From: Candidatus Didemnitutus sp.
GTDB lineage: Bacteria > Verrucomicrobiota > Verrucomicrobiia > Opitutales > Opitutaceae
Reading direction: 5' to 3'
DNA: 64,000 bases
NCBI GenBank assembly: GCA_019634575.1
Contig: JAHCAY010000001.1
Span: 3,286,001-3,350,000 of the forward strand
Positions 46,601 through 53,454 of the stretch are shown in pieces. The notes below the pieces were generated by a model, which saw only the letters and a list, made by a program, of their open reading frames with translations, searched no databases and was not told the origin of the DNA. The position numbers and the translations under genes were made by a program. How positions within the stretch are numbered: the stretch's first letter is position 1; each line of letters starts with the position of its first letter.

Positions 46601-46792
46601 GGCGACGGTGTCGGAGATGGTTTTCGGATTGGCGCCCGGATAGCTGGCGCGGACGACGACGGTCGGTGGGACGACCTCGGGGTATTCGCTGATCGGCAGG
46701 CGGAACATCGCGATGAGGCCGACGAGGAAGACGATGATCGAGAGAACGCCGGCGAGGATCGGGCGTTTGATGAAGTAGTCGGAAAAATTCAT
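43619..46792 (-). CDS. RND multidrug efflux permease, AcrB/MexF (HAE1) family
   Basis: 1057 residues beginning MNFSDYFIKRPILAGVLSII, with 12 transmembrane helices. The TM4 proton-relay Asp pair is in GIVVDDAIVVVENVER. The porter domain blocks (PEVVPPTVVVRASYPGANP, QVQVQNRVSQVLPKLPEDVR) and docking domain are of the hydrophobe/amphiphile type. It pumps drugs or metabolites out using the proton gradient. Between the adaptor gene and this one is a 114-nt gap with a 10-bp hairpin; the outer-membrane factor gene follows after 20 nt. Confidence 0.94.
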   Translation of the reverse strand: MNFSDYFIKRPILAGVLSIIVFLVGLIAMFRLPISEYPEVVPPTVVVRASYPGANPKTISDTVAAPLEQAINGVEHSLYMFSQATSDGVMTLTITFAIGTDLDNAQVQVQNRVSQVLPKLPEDVRRIGVTTAKASPDLLMVVHLFSPDGRYDDVYVRNYGTLQVRDVLARLNGVGEVRVFGSGDYAMRVWLDPNKVAAKGLTASDVVAAIREQNVQVAAGAVGQQPNSRPVDTELLINTQGRLTTEEEFNSIIVKSGTNGERVQLRDVARVELGANAYALRSLLNNKAAVALPIAQLPGSNAIATSDAVRATMKELAKNFPEGLSYDIVYDPTVFVRSSIEAVVHTLFEAILLVVLVVILFLQTWRASIIPLAAVPVSLVGTFAVMHALGFSINALSLFGLVLAIGIVVDDAIVVVENVERNIALGKSPFEATRQAMREVTGPIVATALVLSAVFIPTAFISGLTGQFYKQFAMTIAISTIISAFNSLTLSPALSALLLKDHHAPKDRLTRGMDFAFGWFFRPFNRFFAWAADKYSAGVARLLRVSIIALLVYAGLLALTGTLFKSTPTGFVPTQDKQYLVAFAQLPAAASLERTDAVIRRMGDIALKHPGVANSIAFPGLSINGFTNSPNSGIVFVALKPFEDRRSPELTGQAIAQQLQKEFGAIEDAYIAIFPPPPVQGLGTIGGFKLYVEDRGDSGLDALYGATQGLIGKGWQTPGLTGLFSSFTINTPQLDADIDRAKAKAQGVPLQNVFETMQINLGSLYVNDFNRFGRTYQVIAQADAEFRDRPEDILRLKTRNAAGQLVPLGSLVKVRETYGPDRVMRYNGYPAAEINGAPAPGFSSGQAEAAIEKLAAENLPKGMVLDWTELTFQKIIAGNTAIYIFPLSIFLVFLVLAAQYESFRLPFAVILIVPMALFSALVGLWFTRGENNVFTQIGLIVLIGLAAKNAILIVEFAVKLREEGKGIREAAIEASRLRLRPILMTSIAFIAGVFPLVVSHGAGAEMRRAMGVAVFAGMIGVTVFGLFLTPVFYAVLEKLGARKPAPVALPEPAADHA

Positions 46793-46861
46793 GGGAGGGC
46801 TTTTTCGGGCAAGGCGGTGGCCGGAGCGGCCGTTTTGCGGCGGCCGAGATCGGGTGACGGG

Positions 46862-46886
46862 AGGGCGCGGAGCTGATCCGCGCCCT
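46862..46886. promoter_or_regulatory. Perfect 10-bp hairpin between adaptor and RND genes
   Basis: AGGGCGCGGA (46862-46871) and TCCGCGCCCT (46877-46886) flank GCTGA in the gap of the efflux operon. With no T-run it is more likely an mRNA structure or pause site than a terminator, and may set relative expression of adaptor and pump. Confidence 0.45.
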
Positions 46887-46906
46887 GCGGCAAAGGTGGA
46901 GAGCGG

Positions 46907-48118
46907 TTAGCGGAGCGACGCGAGTTTGCTGCCGGACGAAGAGGCGGGAAGCGCCGGCGCGGTGTAGCGGGCGAGCGCTTGCGGCTCGGGCGAGATGGTC
47001 ATGCCGGGGCGGACGCGCTGGAGACCGTTGACGATGATCGTGTCGCCGGCGGCGAGGCCTTCGCGGACGACGCGTTTGCCGTCGTAGGTCGAGCCGAGTT
47101 TCACCGTGCGGTAGGCGACGGTGTTGTCGTGGTTGACGGCGAGGACGAACTTCTGGCTCTGGTCGGTGCCGATGGCGCGTTCGCTGACGAGGAGCGCGGG
47201 TTGCGGGGCGCTGACCGGCAGGCGCACGCGGGCGAAGAGACCGGGGAGGAGCGCGCCGTCGTCGTTCGGGAACACGAGGCGGACGGCGAGCGAGCCGGTC
47301 GCGGGATTGACACGGTTGTCGGTGGACTCGATGTAGCCGTGGCGCGGGAAGCCGGTTTCGTCGGAGAGCTGGAGGTCGACCGGGATGCGGCCGGCGCGCG
47401 TGAGGATGCGGCCTTCGCGGACGAGGCGGTTGAACTTCAGCAGCGTGGCCTCGTCGATGTCGGCGTAGACGTAGGCGTCGCCGACGGTGACGATGGTGGT
47501 GAGCAGCGTGGCGTTGCCGGGCGAGCCGGAGACGAGGTTGCCGGCGGTGACGAGGGCGCGGCTGATGCGGCCGGCGATCGGCGAGCGCACCTCGGTGTGT
47601 TCGAGGTCGAGCTTGGCGGTCTCGAGGGCGGCGCGGGCTTCGGCGGAGGCGGCGCGGCGGGCTTCGGCTTCCTCGCTGGAGATGGCGGAGGCGGCGAGGA
47701 GCTTCTCGGCGCGGGCGGCTTCGCGGGCGGCGACGTCGGCGCGCGCGGCGGCGAGGTCGAATTGCGCCTTATACCAGCGAGGATCGATGGTGAAGAGCAC
47801 GTCGCCCTTCTGGACGAGCTGGCCGGCCTGGAAGTGGACCTCCTCCAAGTGGCCGGAGACGCGGGCGCGCAGCTCGACGGTCTCGGTGGCGTCGACGTGG
47901 CCGGTCAGCTCTTCGTAGTCGGTGACGAGTTGCTGTTCGACGGGCGCGACGGTGACGCGCGGCGCGGGCGGAGTGGCGGTCGCGGGATTCGAGGCGGCTT
48001 GGGAGCGGGAGGGAAGCGCGACGAACGTGGCGATCGTGGCGAGGGCGAGGACGCCGGCGGCGATCGCGAGCGAGCGACGTTTGCGGCGGCTGGTTTTGAA
48101 TTGGGCGGTGGTGGTCAT
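46907..48118 (-). CDS. RND efflux periplasmic adaptor, AcrA/MexE family
   Basis: 403 residues. One N-terminal membrane anchor (SLAIAAGVLALATIATFV) precedes a signal-like linker. The lipoyl/hairpin module includes VELRARVSGHLEEVHFQAGQ, VLFTIDPRWYKAQ and LEHTEVRSPIAGRI, followed by the beta-barrel GSLAVRLVFPND and membrane-proximal domain VVREGLAAGDTIIVNGLQRV. It bridges the RND pump to the outer-membrane factor. Thioredoxin is encoded 25 nt upstream in the same operon. Confidence 0.92.
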   Translation of the reverse strand: MTTTAQFKTSRRKRRSLAIAAGVLALATIATFVALPSRSQAASNPATATPPAPRVTVAPVEQQLVTDYEELTGHVDATETVELRARVSGHLEEVHFQAGQLVQKGDVLFTIDPRWYKAQFDLAAARADVAAREAARAEKLLAASAISSEEAEARRAASAEARAALETAKLDLEHTEVRSPIAGRISRALVTAGNLVSGSPGNATLLTTIVTVGDAYVYADIDEATLLKFNRLVREGRILTRAGRIPVDLQLSDETGFPRHGYIESTDNRVNPATGSLAVRLVFPNDDGALLPGLFARVRLPVSAPQPALLVSERAIGTDQSQKFVLAVNHDNTVAYRTVKLGSTYDGKRVVREGLAAGDTIIVNGLQRVRPGMTISPEPQALARYTAPALPASSSGSKLASLR

Positions 48119-48143
48119 GGGAGCGTGGAGGAAAACAGATGGG

Positions 48144-48518
48144 TCAGGCGGAGACGGAGGCGCGCGGCGTCGCGAGGACGGCGTCGAGGCGGGCGAGGAT
48201 TTCGGCTTTGGAACGAACGCCGACCATCGTCGCGACGACTTGGCGGTCGCGGAAGATGAGCAGGGTCGGAATGGAGCGGATGCCGTAGCGCGCGGCCGGT
48301 TCCGGATGGGCGTCGACGTCGATCTTGGCGACGATGGCGCGGCCGGCGCGCTCGTGTGCGATCTGCTCGACGAGCGGCGCGATGGCTTTGCAGGGGCCGC
48401 ACCACGAAGCCCAGAAGTCGATCAGGACGGGTTGGCGTTCGGAGGCGGCGAGGACGTCGGTGGCGAACGAGTCGTTCGTGACGGAGACGGGCGGAGGAAG
48501 GAGGGTGGCGGTGGTCAT
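48144..48518 (-). CDS. trxA: Thioredoxin
   Basis: 124 residues from ATG 48518. Active site FWASWCGPCKAI and the cis-Pro block RSIPTLLIFRDRQVV are intact, so it should be a functional dithiol reductant. Its place at the head of a drug-efflux operon, downstream of a TetR regulator, is unusual and suggests redox stress is part of the inducing condition. Confidence 0.9.
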   Translation of the reverse strand: MTTATLLPPPVSVTNDSFATDVLAASERQPVLIDFWASWCGPCKAIAPLVEQIAHERAGRAIVAKIDVDAHPEPAARYGIRSIPTLLIFRDRQVVATMVGVRSKAEILARLDAVLATPRASVSA

Positions 48519-48543
48519 GTGGATTTCCGGGGAGTCGGGTTTC

Positions 48544-48741
48544 TCATTCGCGATAGCGCGTGAGCGGCATTTGCAGGCGCGAGAGCAGCGTGGGATCCCA
48601 GAGCGAGCCAAGCGGGCGGGTGCGCGCGGGGCTGGGTTCGGCGGATGGCGTGGTGAGCTGACGCACGAGTTGCGGCAGCGAGCCGACGCTCAGATGGCGG
48701 TGTTGGGTCGCGAAATCGGAGTTGAGAATTCGGCGCTTCAT
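48544..48741 (-). CDS. 65-residue hypothetical protein at the head of the efflux operon
   Basis: 65 residues beginning MKRRILNSDF, rich in Leu, Arg, Pro and Ser, without signal or transmembrane segment. It starts 16 nt after the TetR-box-like sequence and ends 25 nt before thioredoxin, so it is probably the first translated gene of the operon. No family recognised. Confidence 0.5.
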   Translation of the reverse strand: MKRRILNSDFATQHRHLSVGSLPQLVRQLTTPSAEPSPARTRPLGSLWDPTLLSRLQMPLTRYRE

Positions 48742-48757
48742 GTGACGTGGAGGTTAA

Positions 48758-48779
48758 ATAGTTGACTGGTTATCTAGTT
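48758..48779 (-). promoter_or_regulatory. Putative TetR operator half-site upstream of the efflux operon
   Basis: ATAGTTGACT at 48758-48767 matches the site in front of the tetR gene (49461-49470), followed by an A/T-rich GGTTATCTAGTT. It lies 17 nt before the first ATG, so bound repressor would block transcription. Confidence 0.55.
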
Positions 48780-48828
48780 TTGTGGCGGAAAAAACGCGCA
48801 TGCCTCGCGGGGCGATGCGCGGAAAAAA

Positions 48829-49449
48829 TCAGCTCAGAGTCGCTTTGGTCGTTTCTTTGGCGCCGATGAGTTTGAGCCCGATCTCGGGGAGAGTGTGAGC
48901 GATCTCCGGGTCGTTCATGATCCGGCATTGGCAAACGATGCCTTCGATCAGGCCGGCGAGAGCGACGGCCTTTTCGGCGGGGTCGCAGGGCTCAATCAGG
49001 CCTTCCGCGAGGGCGTCGCGCAGCGTGGATTCGTAGTAACGGCGCTTGCGGTTGAGGATCTCGCGAATCTTGCCGTTCATGTCGACTTCGTGGGTCGATG
49101 TTTCAGAGCCGACGGAGACGATCGGGCAGCCGAGCACCTTGCCGTGTTCCTGCTTGATCGCGACCTGCTTGTGGTGGATCGAGCTGAGATAATTGGTGAT
49201 GCGCGTCAGCGGGTCGATCGAGGGCGAAAAGGCGGCGTCCATTGCCGGCTTCCAGGTCTCGGTCCACATCCGCTCGAGCGCGGCGATCGCGAGTTCGGAC
49301 TTCGAGGAGAAGAAATAGTAGAAACTGCCTTTCTTCACGTCGGCTCGCTTGCAGATGTCATCGATCGTGACGGCGCCGTAGCTCTCTTCCCAGATGAGGT
49401 CGAGAGCGGCATCCATCAGTCTTTCGTTGGCGTCTGAGGTCCGGCCCAT
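48829..49449 (-). CDS. TetR/AcrR-family transcriptional regulator
   Basis: 206 residues. The N-terminal helix-turn-helix AVTIDDICKRADVKKGSFYYFF (residues about 25-46) is typical; the ligand domain contains several cysteines (GCPIVS, IEPCDP, IVCQCRIM). It is encoded upstream of, and in the same direction as, the RND efflux operon, 87 nt from the first ATG. Palindromic sites before both units support auto- and operon repression. The inducer is unknown; the cysteines could matter for redox or electrophile sensing. Confidence 0.88.
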   Translation of the reverse strand: MGRTSDANERLMDAALDLIWEESYGAVTIDDICKRADVKKGSFYYFFSSKSELAIAALERMWTETWKPAMDAAFSPSIDPLTRITNYLSSIHHKQVAIKQEHGKVLGCPIVSVGSETSTHEVDMNGKIREILNRKRRYYESTLRDALAEGLIEPCDPAEKAVALAGLIEGIVCQCRIMNDPEIAHTLPEIGLKLIGAKETTKATLS

Positions 49450-49460
49450 GTGTCAGACGA

Positions 49461-49484
49461 ATAGTTGACTAATTAGTCAAGTCA
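49461..49484 (-). promoter_or_regulatory. Palindromic TetR operator upstream of tetR
   Basis: TTGACTAATTAGTCAA (49465-49480) is a perfect 16-bp palindrome 12-30 nt before the tetR ATG, preceded by ATAG as in the operon-proximal site. Size and position fit TetR-family autoregulation. Confidence 0.65.
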
Positions 49485-49519
49485 ACCGGATTTTTTGTCC
49501 GCCTGCTCATGTGGGCGAA

Positions 49520-50467
49520 TCAGGCCTTGGCGGCGGGTTTTTTGACCTTGGCGATGGTGATGGTGGCGACGCCGGCGATGATGACGGCGGCGGCGGTGAA
49601 GGTGCGCGAGTTCACCGGTTCGTGCAGGATCAGCCAACCGAGGAAGACGGCGACGATCGGGTTCACGTAGGTGTAGGTGTAGACCTTGGCGGGCGTGCTG
49701 TGCTTCATCAGCCAGACGAACGCAGTGAAGCCCACGAGCGAGCCGACCAGCGTGAGATAGGCCCACGCGCCGACGGCGTGGGGCGTGAACATCGCGGTCG
49801 AGAGTTGAAACGGTTCGCCGGCGAGCAGGCTGGCGAGAAAAAGCCAGCCGCTGCCGGCAATCATTTGGATGGCCGAGGCGGTGAACGGCTCCGCGGGCTC
49901 CGACGCATAGCGGCCGTAGAGCGAGCCGGCGCTCCAGAGCCAAGTCGCGGCGAGCAGCGCGCCGACGTTGAGGAAGTTCAAGCCGCCGGTGCCGTGCGCG
50001 ATGTCGGGGCCGACGAGCAGCGCGAGACCGGCGAAGCCGAGCGCGAGGCCGATCCAAATCGGGAACGTGGGGCGCGAGCCGCGTTTCTTCGTCGGGTCGG
50101 CGGCGTGGATTGCCCAGTCGAGGAGCACGACGGCGAACGGGCCGGCGGAGACGAGCAGCGTGGCGATGCCGGAGGGAACGGTTTGCTCGGCCCAGCAGAC
50201 GAGGCCGTTGCCGCCGAGCATGAGAAAGAGGCCGACGATGGCGTTGTCGCGCCACTGTTTCGCGGTCGGACGGATCCTTTTGGTGAACCAGAGAAACCCG
50301 TAGAGTAGCGCGCCGGAGACGGCGAAGCGCGTCGCGGCCATGAAGAACGGGGGGATACTGTGGACCGCCACGCGGATCGCGAGGTAGGTCGAGCCCCACA
50401 CGAGATACACGGCGGCGAAGGCGGCGATGAGCTGGCCGCGCGGAGCGGGATGGGATTGGGCGGACAC
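49520..50467 (-). CDS. EamA-family drug/metabolite transporter (YedA-like)
   Basis: 315 residues from GTG 50467, ten transmembrane helices in two EamA repeats. The first contains AAVYLVWGSTYLAIRVAV and PFFMAATRF, the second STPAKVYTYTYVNPIVAVFLGWLILHEPV, both signature stretches of the RhaT/YedA branch. It exports small metabolites, perhaps amino acids. It ends 71 nt upstream of tetR in the same direction but does not look part of that operon. Confidence 0.87.
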   Translation of the reverse strand: MSAQSHPAPRGQLIAAFAAVYLVWGSTYLAIRVAVHSIPPFFMAATRFAVSGALLYGFLWFTKRIRPTAKQWRDNAIVGLFLMLGGNGLVCWAEQTVPSGIATLLVSAGPFAVVLLDWAIHAADPTKKRGSRPTFPIWIGLALGFAGLALLVGPDIAHGTGGLNFLNVGALLAATWLWSAGSLYGRYASEPAEPFTASAIQMIAGSGWLFLASLLAGEPFQLSTAMFTPHAVGAWAYLTLVGSLVGFTAFVWLMKHSTPAKVYTYTYVNPIVAVFLGWLILHEPVNSRTFTAAAVIIAGVATITIAKVKKPAAKA

Positions 50468-50476
50468 GGGAAAAGG

Positions 50477-50510
50477 GGAGAGCTGAACGACTGGAGCTGA
50501 GAGGGAAAGC
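50477..50510. repeat. Tandem degenerate heptamers upstream of the EamA gene
   Basis: Four 7-nt units and a partial fifth (for example GGAGAGC, CTGGAGC, TGAGAGG) fill the 48-nt gap between the DJ-1 and EamA genes. The tract also contains a 9-bp inverted repeat ACTGGAGCT/AGCTCCAGT. The words resemble the array inside the outer-membrane factor gene. Confidence 0.6.
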
Positions 50511-50515
50511 TCCAG

Positions 50516-51118
50516 TTACCGCCGCATGCCGGCGTCGTTGCGCCACGGGTATTCCATGTAGCGCGCGGTGGCTTCGACGGTGGCGAGGTCGTGGAGACGC
50601 GCAACGAGGTGGAGCGATAGATCGATGCCGGCGGAAATGCCGGCAGCGGTGGCGATGCGACCGTGATCGTGGAAGCGGCGATCGCCATGCACGCGGGCGG
50701 CGGGCGCGAGCGCGCGGAGCTCTTCGAGGTTTTCGGCGTGCGTGGTGACGTCGAGGTCATCGAGCAAGCCGGCCTTGGCGAGGACGAGGGCGCCGGTGCA
50801 GACGGAGGCGGTGATCTCGGCGTGTTTGGCGGCGACGCGCACCCACTCGACGAGCGCCGGTTTGCGCAGCAGCGCGCGGGTGCCGTAGCCGCCGGGGACG
50901 ATGAGGATTTGCGGCGCGGGAGCGGATTCGAGCGTGTGATTGGGGACGATCTTCAGGCCGTTGCGGGCGCGGATGGTCCCGGGAGTTTCCGCGACGAGGC
51001 TGACATTGAAGTGCGCGCCGTGCGCGAGCTCGTCGGTGACGGAGAACACTTCGAACGGGCCCGCGAAGTCGAGGACTTCGACTTCATCGAACACGAGAAT
51101 GGCGACGTGGCGGCGCAT
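50516..51118 (-). CDS. DJ-1/PfpI superfamily protein
   Basis: 200 residues. The nucleophile elbow Cys is in ASVCTGALVLAKAGLL, and the N-terminal sheet HVAILVFDEVEVLDFAGPFEVF is typical of the isonitrile hydratase/GlxA-like branch rather than the protease-like PfpI. No AraC DNA-binding domain is attached, so it is a stand-alone enzyme or chaperone-like hydrolase. Substrate unknown. Confidence 0.83.
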   Translation of the reverse strand: MRRHVAILVFDEVEVLDFAGPFEVFSVTDELAHGAHFNVSLVAETPGTIRARNGLKIVPNHTLESAPAPQILIVPGGYGTRALLRKPALVEWVRVAAKHAEITASVCTGALVLAKAGLLDDLDVTTHAENLEELRALAPAARVHGDRRFHDHGRIATAAGISAGIDLSLHLVARLHDLATVEATARYMEYPWRNDAGMRR

Positions 51119-51132
51119 TTTTTTCGGAGGGC

Positions 51133-51160
51133 TGAGGACTGGAAACAGAAGACGGAAAAG
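51133..51160. repeat. Tandem degenerate heptamers between DJ-1 and cupin genes
   Basis: Four 7-nt units (TGAGGAC, TGGAAAC, AGAAGAC, GGAAAAG) follow one another in the 63-nt gap. The same words occur near carB (5871-6063) and on the other side of the cupin gene (51529-51556). Confidence 0.65.
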
Positions 51161-51181
51161 CGGACGAGCGAGCGGTGTGTT

Positions 51182-51511
51182 CTAGTCGACGACGAACAGC
51201 GTCGCGCCGGTGAAAGTGGAGGAGCGGTGCGGTTCGGCGCCGTCGGCGACCTGGTAGCTCATGCCGGATTTGAGGACGAAGGTGCGGCCGTCCTCGAGTT
51301 CGGTGGTGAGCTCGCCGCTCAGGCAAAAGAGGATGTGGCCCTTCGAGCACCAGTGGTCGGCGGAGTAGCCGGGCGAGTAGGTGAGCATCCGCACGCGGAT
51401 GGGTCCGAACTGGCGCACGCGCCATTCGGCCCAGCCGGTGAGGCCGGGTTTGCGCTCGGCGGGGACGGCGGACCAGTCGGTGATGCCGAAGGGAAGGTTT
51501 TCGATCTGCAT
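51182..51511 (-). CDS. DHCW-type cupin-fold protein
   Basis: 109 residues from ATG 51511. A single small cupin with SADHWCSKGHILFCLSGE, where His, Cys and His provide metal ligands, and a C-terminal GMSYQVADGAEPHRSS. The combination matches the DHCW-motif cupin family, of unknown role. The gene is bracketed by heptamer arrays on both sides. Confidence 0.8.
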   Translation of the reverse strand: MQIENLPFGITDWSAVPAERKPGLTGWAEWRVRQFGPIRVRMLTYSPGYSADHWCSKGHILFCLSGELTTELEDGRTFVLKSGMSYQVADGAEPHRSSTFTGATLFVVD

Positions 51512-51528
51512 GGGGGAGGGCGGAAGGT

Positions 51529-51678
51529 GGAGGACTGAGAACGGAGGACAGATGAGAGAATCGCTAGCGCGGAGAACGGGCAACGGATTCCCGCGGCGTG
51601 CTCGTTCTCGTAATCGTTCTCTCGGGGATTTCTTTCGAGCTGGAGAACGGGAACGAGTAGGAGAACGAGAACGATTTG
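51529..51678. repeat. Heptamer array plus inverted hexamer arrays
   Basis: From 51529 there are four 7-nt units (GGAGGAC, TGAGAAC and so on). From 51604 three 6-nt units (GTTCTC, GTAATC, GTTCTC) face six complementary units from 51643 (GAGAAC, GGGAAC and so on), about 20 nt apart, forming a hairpin with hexamer-built arms. The block fills the gap between the cupin and MocR genes. Confidence 0.7.
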
Positions 51679-51679
51679 C

Positions 51680-53149
51680 TCAGAGTTGCTGCTTCACGAG
51701 ATCGCCGAGCGTTTTCAGCGCGGCGTCCATTTCGTCGGACCACGGCTGGCTGCAACTCATCCGGAGACAGTTCCGGTAGCGGTCCTTCACGGCGGAGAAG
51801 AGCGAGCCGGGGGCGGTGTTGATCTTGTGCTTCAGCGCGTCGCGGCGGAGGCGCAGCGTGTCGACCTTCACCGGGAACTCGACCCAGATGTAGTTGCCGC
51901 CCTGGGGGCGGCTGTAGCGCGTGCCGTCGGGGAAGTGGCGCTGCATGCCTTGGAGGAACGAGTGCAAGTGCTCGCGATAGGCGCGGCGCAGCGAGCGCAG
52001 GTGGTGATCGTAACCGCCGTCGCGCAGGAACTCGGCGATGGTTTTCTGGAGAATGCGCGGGGTGCCCATCGTGTTGATGAACTTCAGGCGGCGGATGCGT
52101 TCGAGGTAACGGCCGGGCGCGGTCCAGCCGACATGGAAGCCGGGCGCGAGCGTCTTGCCGAACGAGGAGCAGAGCATCACGCGGCCGTCGCGGTCCCAGG
52201 CCTTGAGCGGCTTGGGGCGGAGGTCGCCGAAGTGCGTGTCGCCGTAGATGTCGTCCTCGATGATGGGCAGGTCGTGCTCGGCGAGGAGTTCGTAGATTTT
52301 CTGCTTCTTCTCGTCGGGCATGAGCGAGCCGAGCGGGTTGTGGAAATTGGGCATCAGCATCACGACCTTGATGTCGTTTTGCGCGAGCGCTTCCTGGAGC
52401 GATTCGATGCACATGCCCTGGCGCGAGCAGGTGGGAATCTCGAGCGCGCGCAGGCCGAGCGCCTGGATGATTTCCAAGAACCCGAAATACGCGGGTGTCT
52501 CGATCGCGACGGTGTCGCCGGGCTTGGTGACGGCGCGCAGGCAGAGATTGAGCGCCTCGGTGCCGCCGGTGGTGATGACCATTTCCTCGTGGCTGATCGG
52601 CACGCCGGCTTGGAGGTAGCGGCGGGCGATTTCGCGCGTGAGCGGTTCGTAGCCCCAATTCATGCCCGGGCGGCCGATGAGCGACGGGTCACGCCGCGCG
52701 ACGGAGCCGAGCATCCGCGCGAGCTTCTTGGTCGGGAAAAGCGAGTGGTGCGGGCAGGCGCTGCCGAAGGGGACGTAGTCGGCGTTGAGCGCGACCTCCA
52801 TGACGTCGGCGGTGAGATCGTTCACGCCGACGAAGGACGGTTTGCTCATCGCGCGCGCCATGCGCGGCTCGGGCGCGCTGGTGAGCGCGCGCGGACGGAC
52901 GTAGTAGCCGGATTGCGGGCGCGCCTCGAGGTAGCCGCGGTTTTCGAGCACCGTGTAGGCTTGTAGCACGGTGGCGATGGAGACGTCGCGTTGGCGCGAC
53001 ATGATGCGGACGGACGGCACGCGGTGACCCGGGCGCAGCGTGCCCTGTTCGATGAGATTTTGGAGCGAGTCGGCGAGCTCGGCGTAGAGGGGCCGGGCGG
53101 CGGCTTTCGCGGGCGAAAGCGGCTTGGGGGTGACGACGGTCTGGATCAT
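51680..53149 (-). CDS. MocR-type regulator: GntR DNA-binding domain fused to PLP aminotransferase domain
   Basis: 489 residues from ATG 53149. A winged helix-turn-helix (LYAELADSLQNLIEQG to VSIATVLQAYTVLENRGYL, about 22-90) is joined to a fold-type I aminotransferase domain. The latter has VPFGSACPHHSLFP, TTGGTEALNLCL, MPNFHNPLGS, IIEDDIYGD, and the PLP lysine in SSFGKTLAPGFHVGW. MocR proteins (PdxR, GabR, TauR type) sense a PLP-linked ligand and control nearby amino-acid or vitamin genes. The neighbouring exporter, DJ-1 and PhzF genes are candidate targets; direct repeats upstream suggest autoregulation. Confidence 0.9.
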   Translation of the reverse strand: MIQTVVTPKPLSPAKAAARPLYAELADSLQNLIEQGTLRPGHRVPSVRIMSRQRDVSIATVLQAYTVLENRGYLEARPQSGYYVRPRALTSAPEPRMARAMSKPSFVGVNDLTADVMEVALNADYVPFGSACPHHSLFPTKKLARMLGSVARRDPSLIGRPGMNWGYEPLTREIARRYLQAGVPISHEEMVITTGGTEALNLCLRAVTKPGDTVAIETPAYFGFLEIIQALGLRALEIPTCSRQGMCIESLQEALAQNDIKVVMLMPNFHNPLGSLMPDEKKQKIYELLAEHDLPIIEDDIYGDTHFGDLRPKPLKAWDRDGRVMLCSSFGKTLAPGFHVGWTAPGRYLERIRRLKFINTMGTPRILQKTIAEFLRDGGYDHHLRSLRRAYREHLHSFLQGMQRHFPDGTRYSRPQGGNYIWVEFPVKVDTLRLRRDALKHKINTAPGSLFSAVKDRYRNCLRMSCSQPWSDEMDAALKTLGDLVKQQL

Positions 53150-53223
53150 GGCGTGGAAAGCAAAGTGCGGCGAAACTGTAGCGGAGAACGTCGCGACACA
53201 GTAGCCGCAGCGCGGTTCCATTG

Positions 53224-53244
53224 ATACCAGCACAGTTATGCCAG
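53224..53244 (-). promoter_or_regulatory. Direct repeats upstream of the MocR gene
   Basis: ATACCAG (53224-53230) and ATGCCAG (53238-53244) are direct repeats 14 nt apart, 75-95 nt before the start. Tandem half-sites of CTGGTAT type are characteristic of MocR operators. Confidence 0.45.
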
Positions 53245-53454
53245 ACAAGCACTGTGACCATGACAGATTTTCAGACGACCGTTGAATTTCATTCAACGAA
53301 ACGGCGCGCACGCAGAGTGACGGCGCGAAAACGCGGAGGCGACGCCGCGGGTCGGCGCGCGTGGGATAGTGGCGGTGCGCGGCTGGTTAGCCTTTCGGCT
53401 AGCGAGGGCGCAGGCGCGGGGTGGCGAGCAACCGCGCGCGGAGATCGCGGCGGC
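53245..53454. other. Non-coding spacer with a palindrome
   Basis: The 305-nt gap between the MocR and barrel genes holds, besides the direct repeats, a perfect inverted repeat CGTTGAAT-TTC-ATTCAACG (53280-53298) and a weak TAGCC/GGCTA hairpin near 53390. No convincing ORF is seen. Confidence 0.5.
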
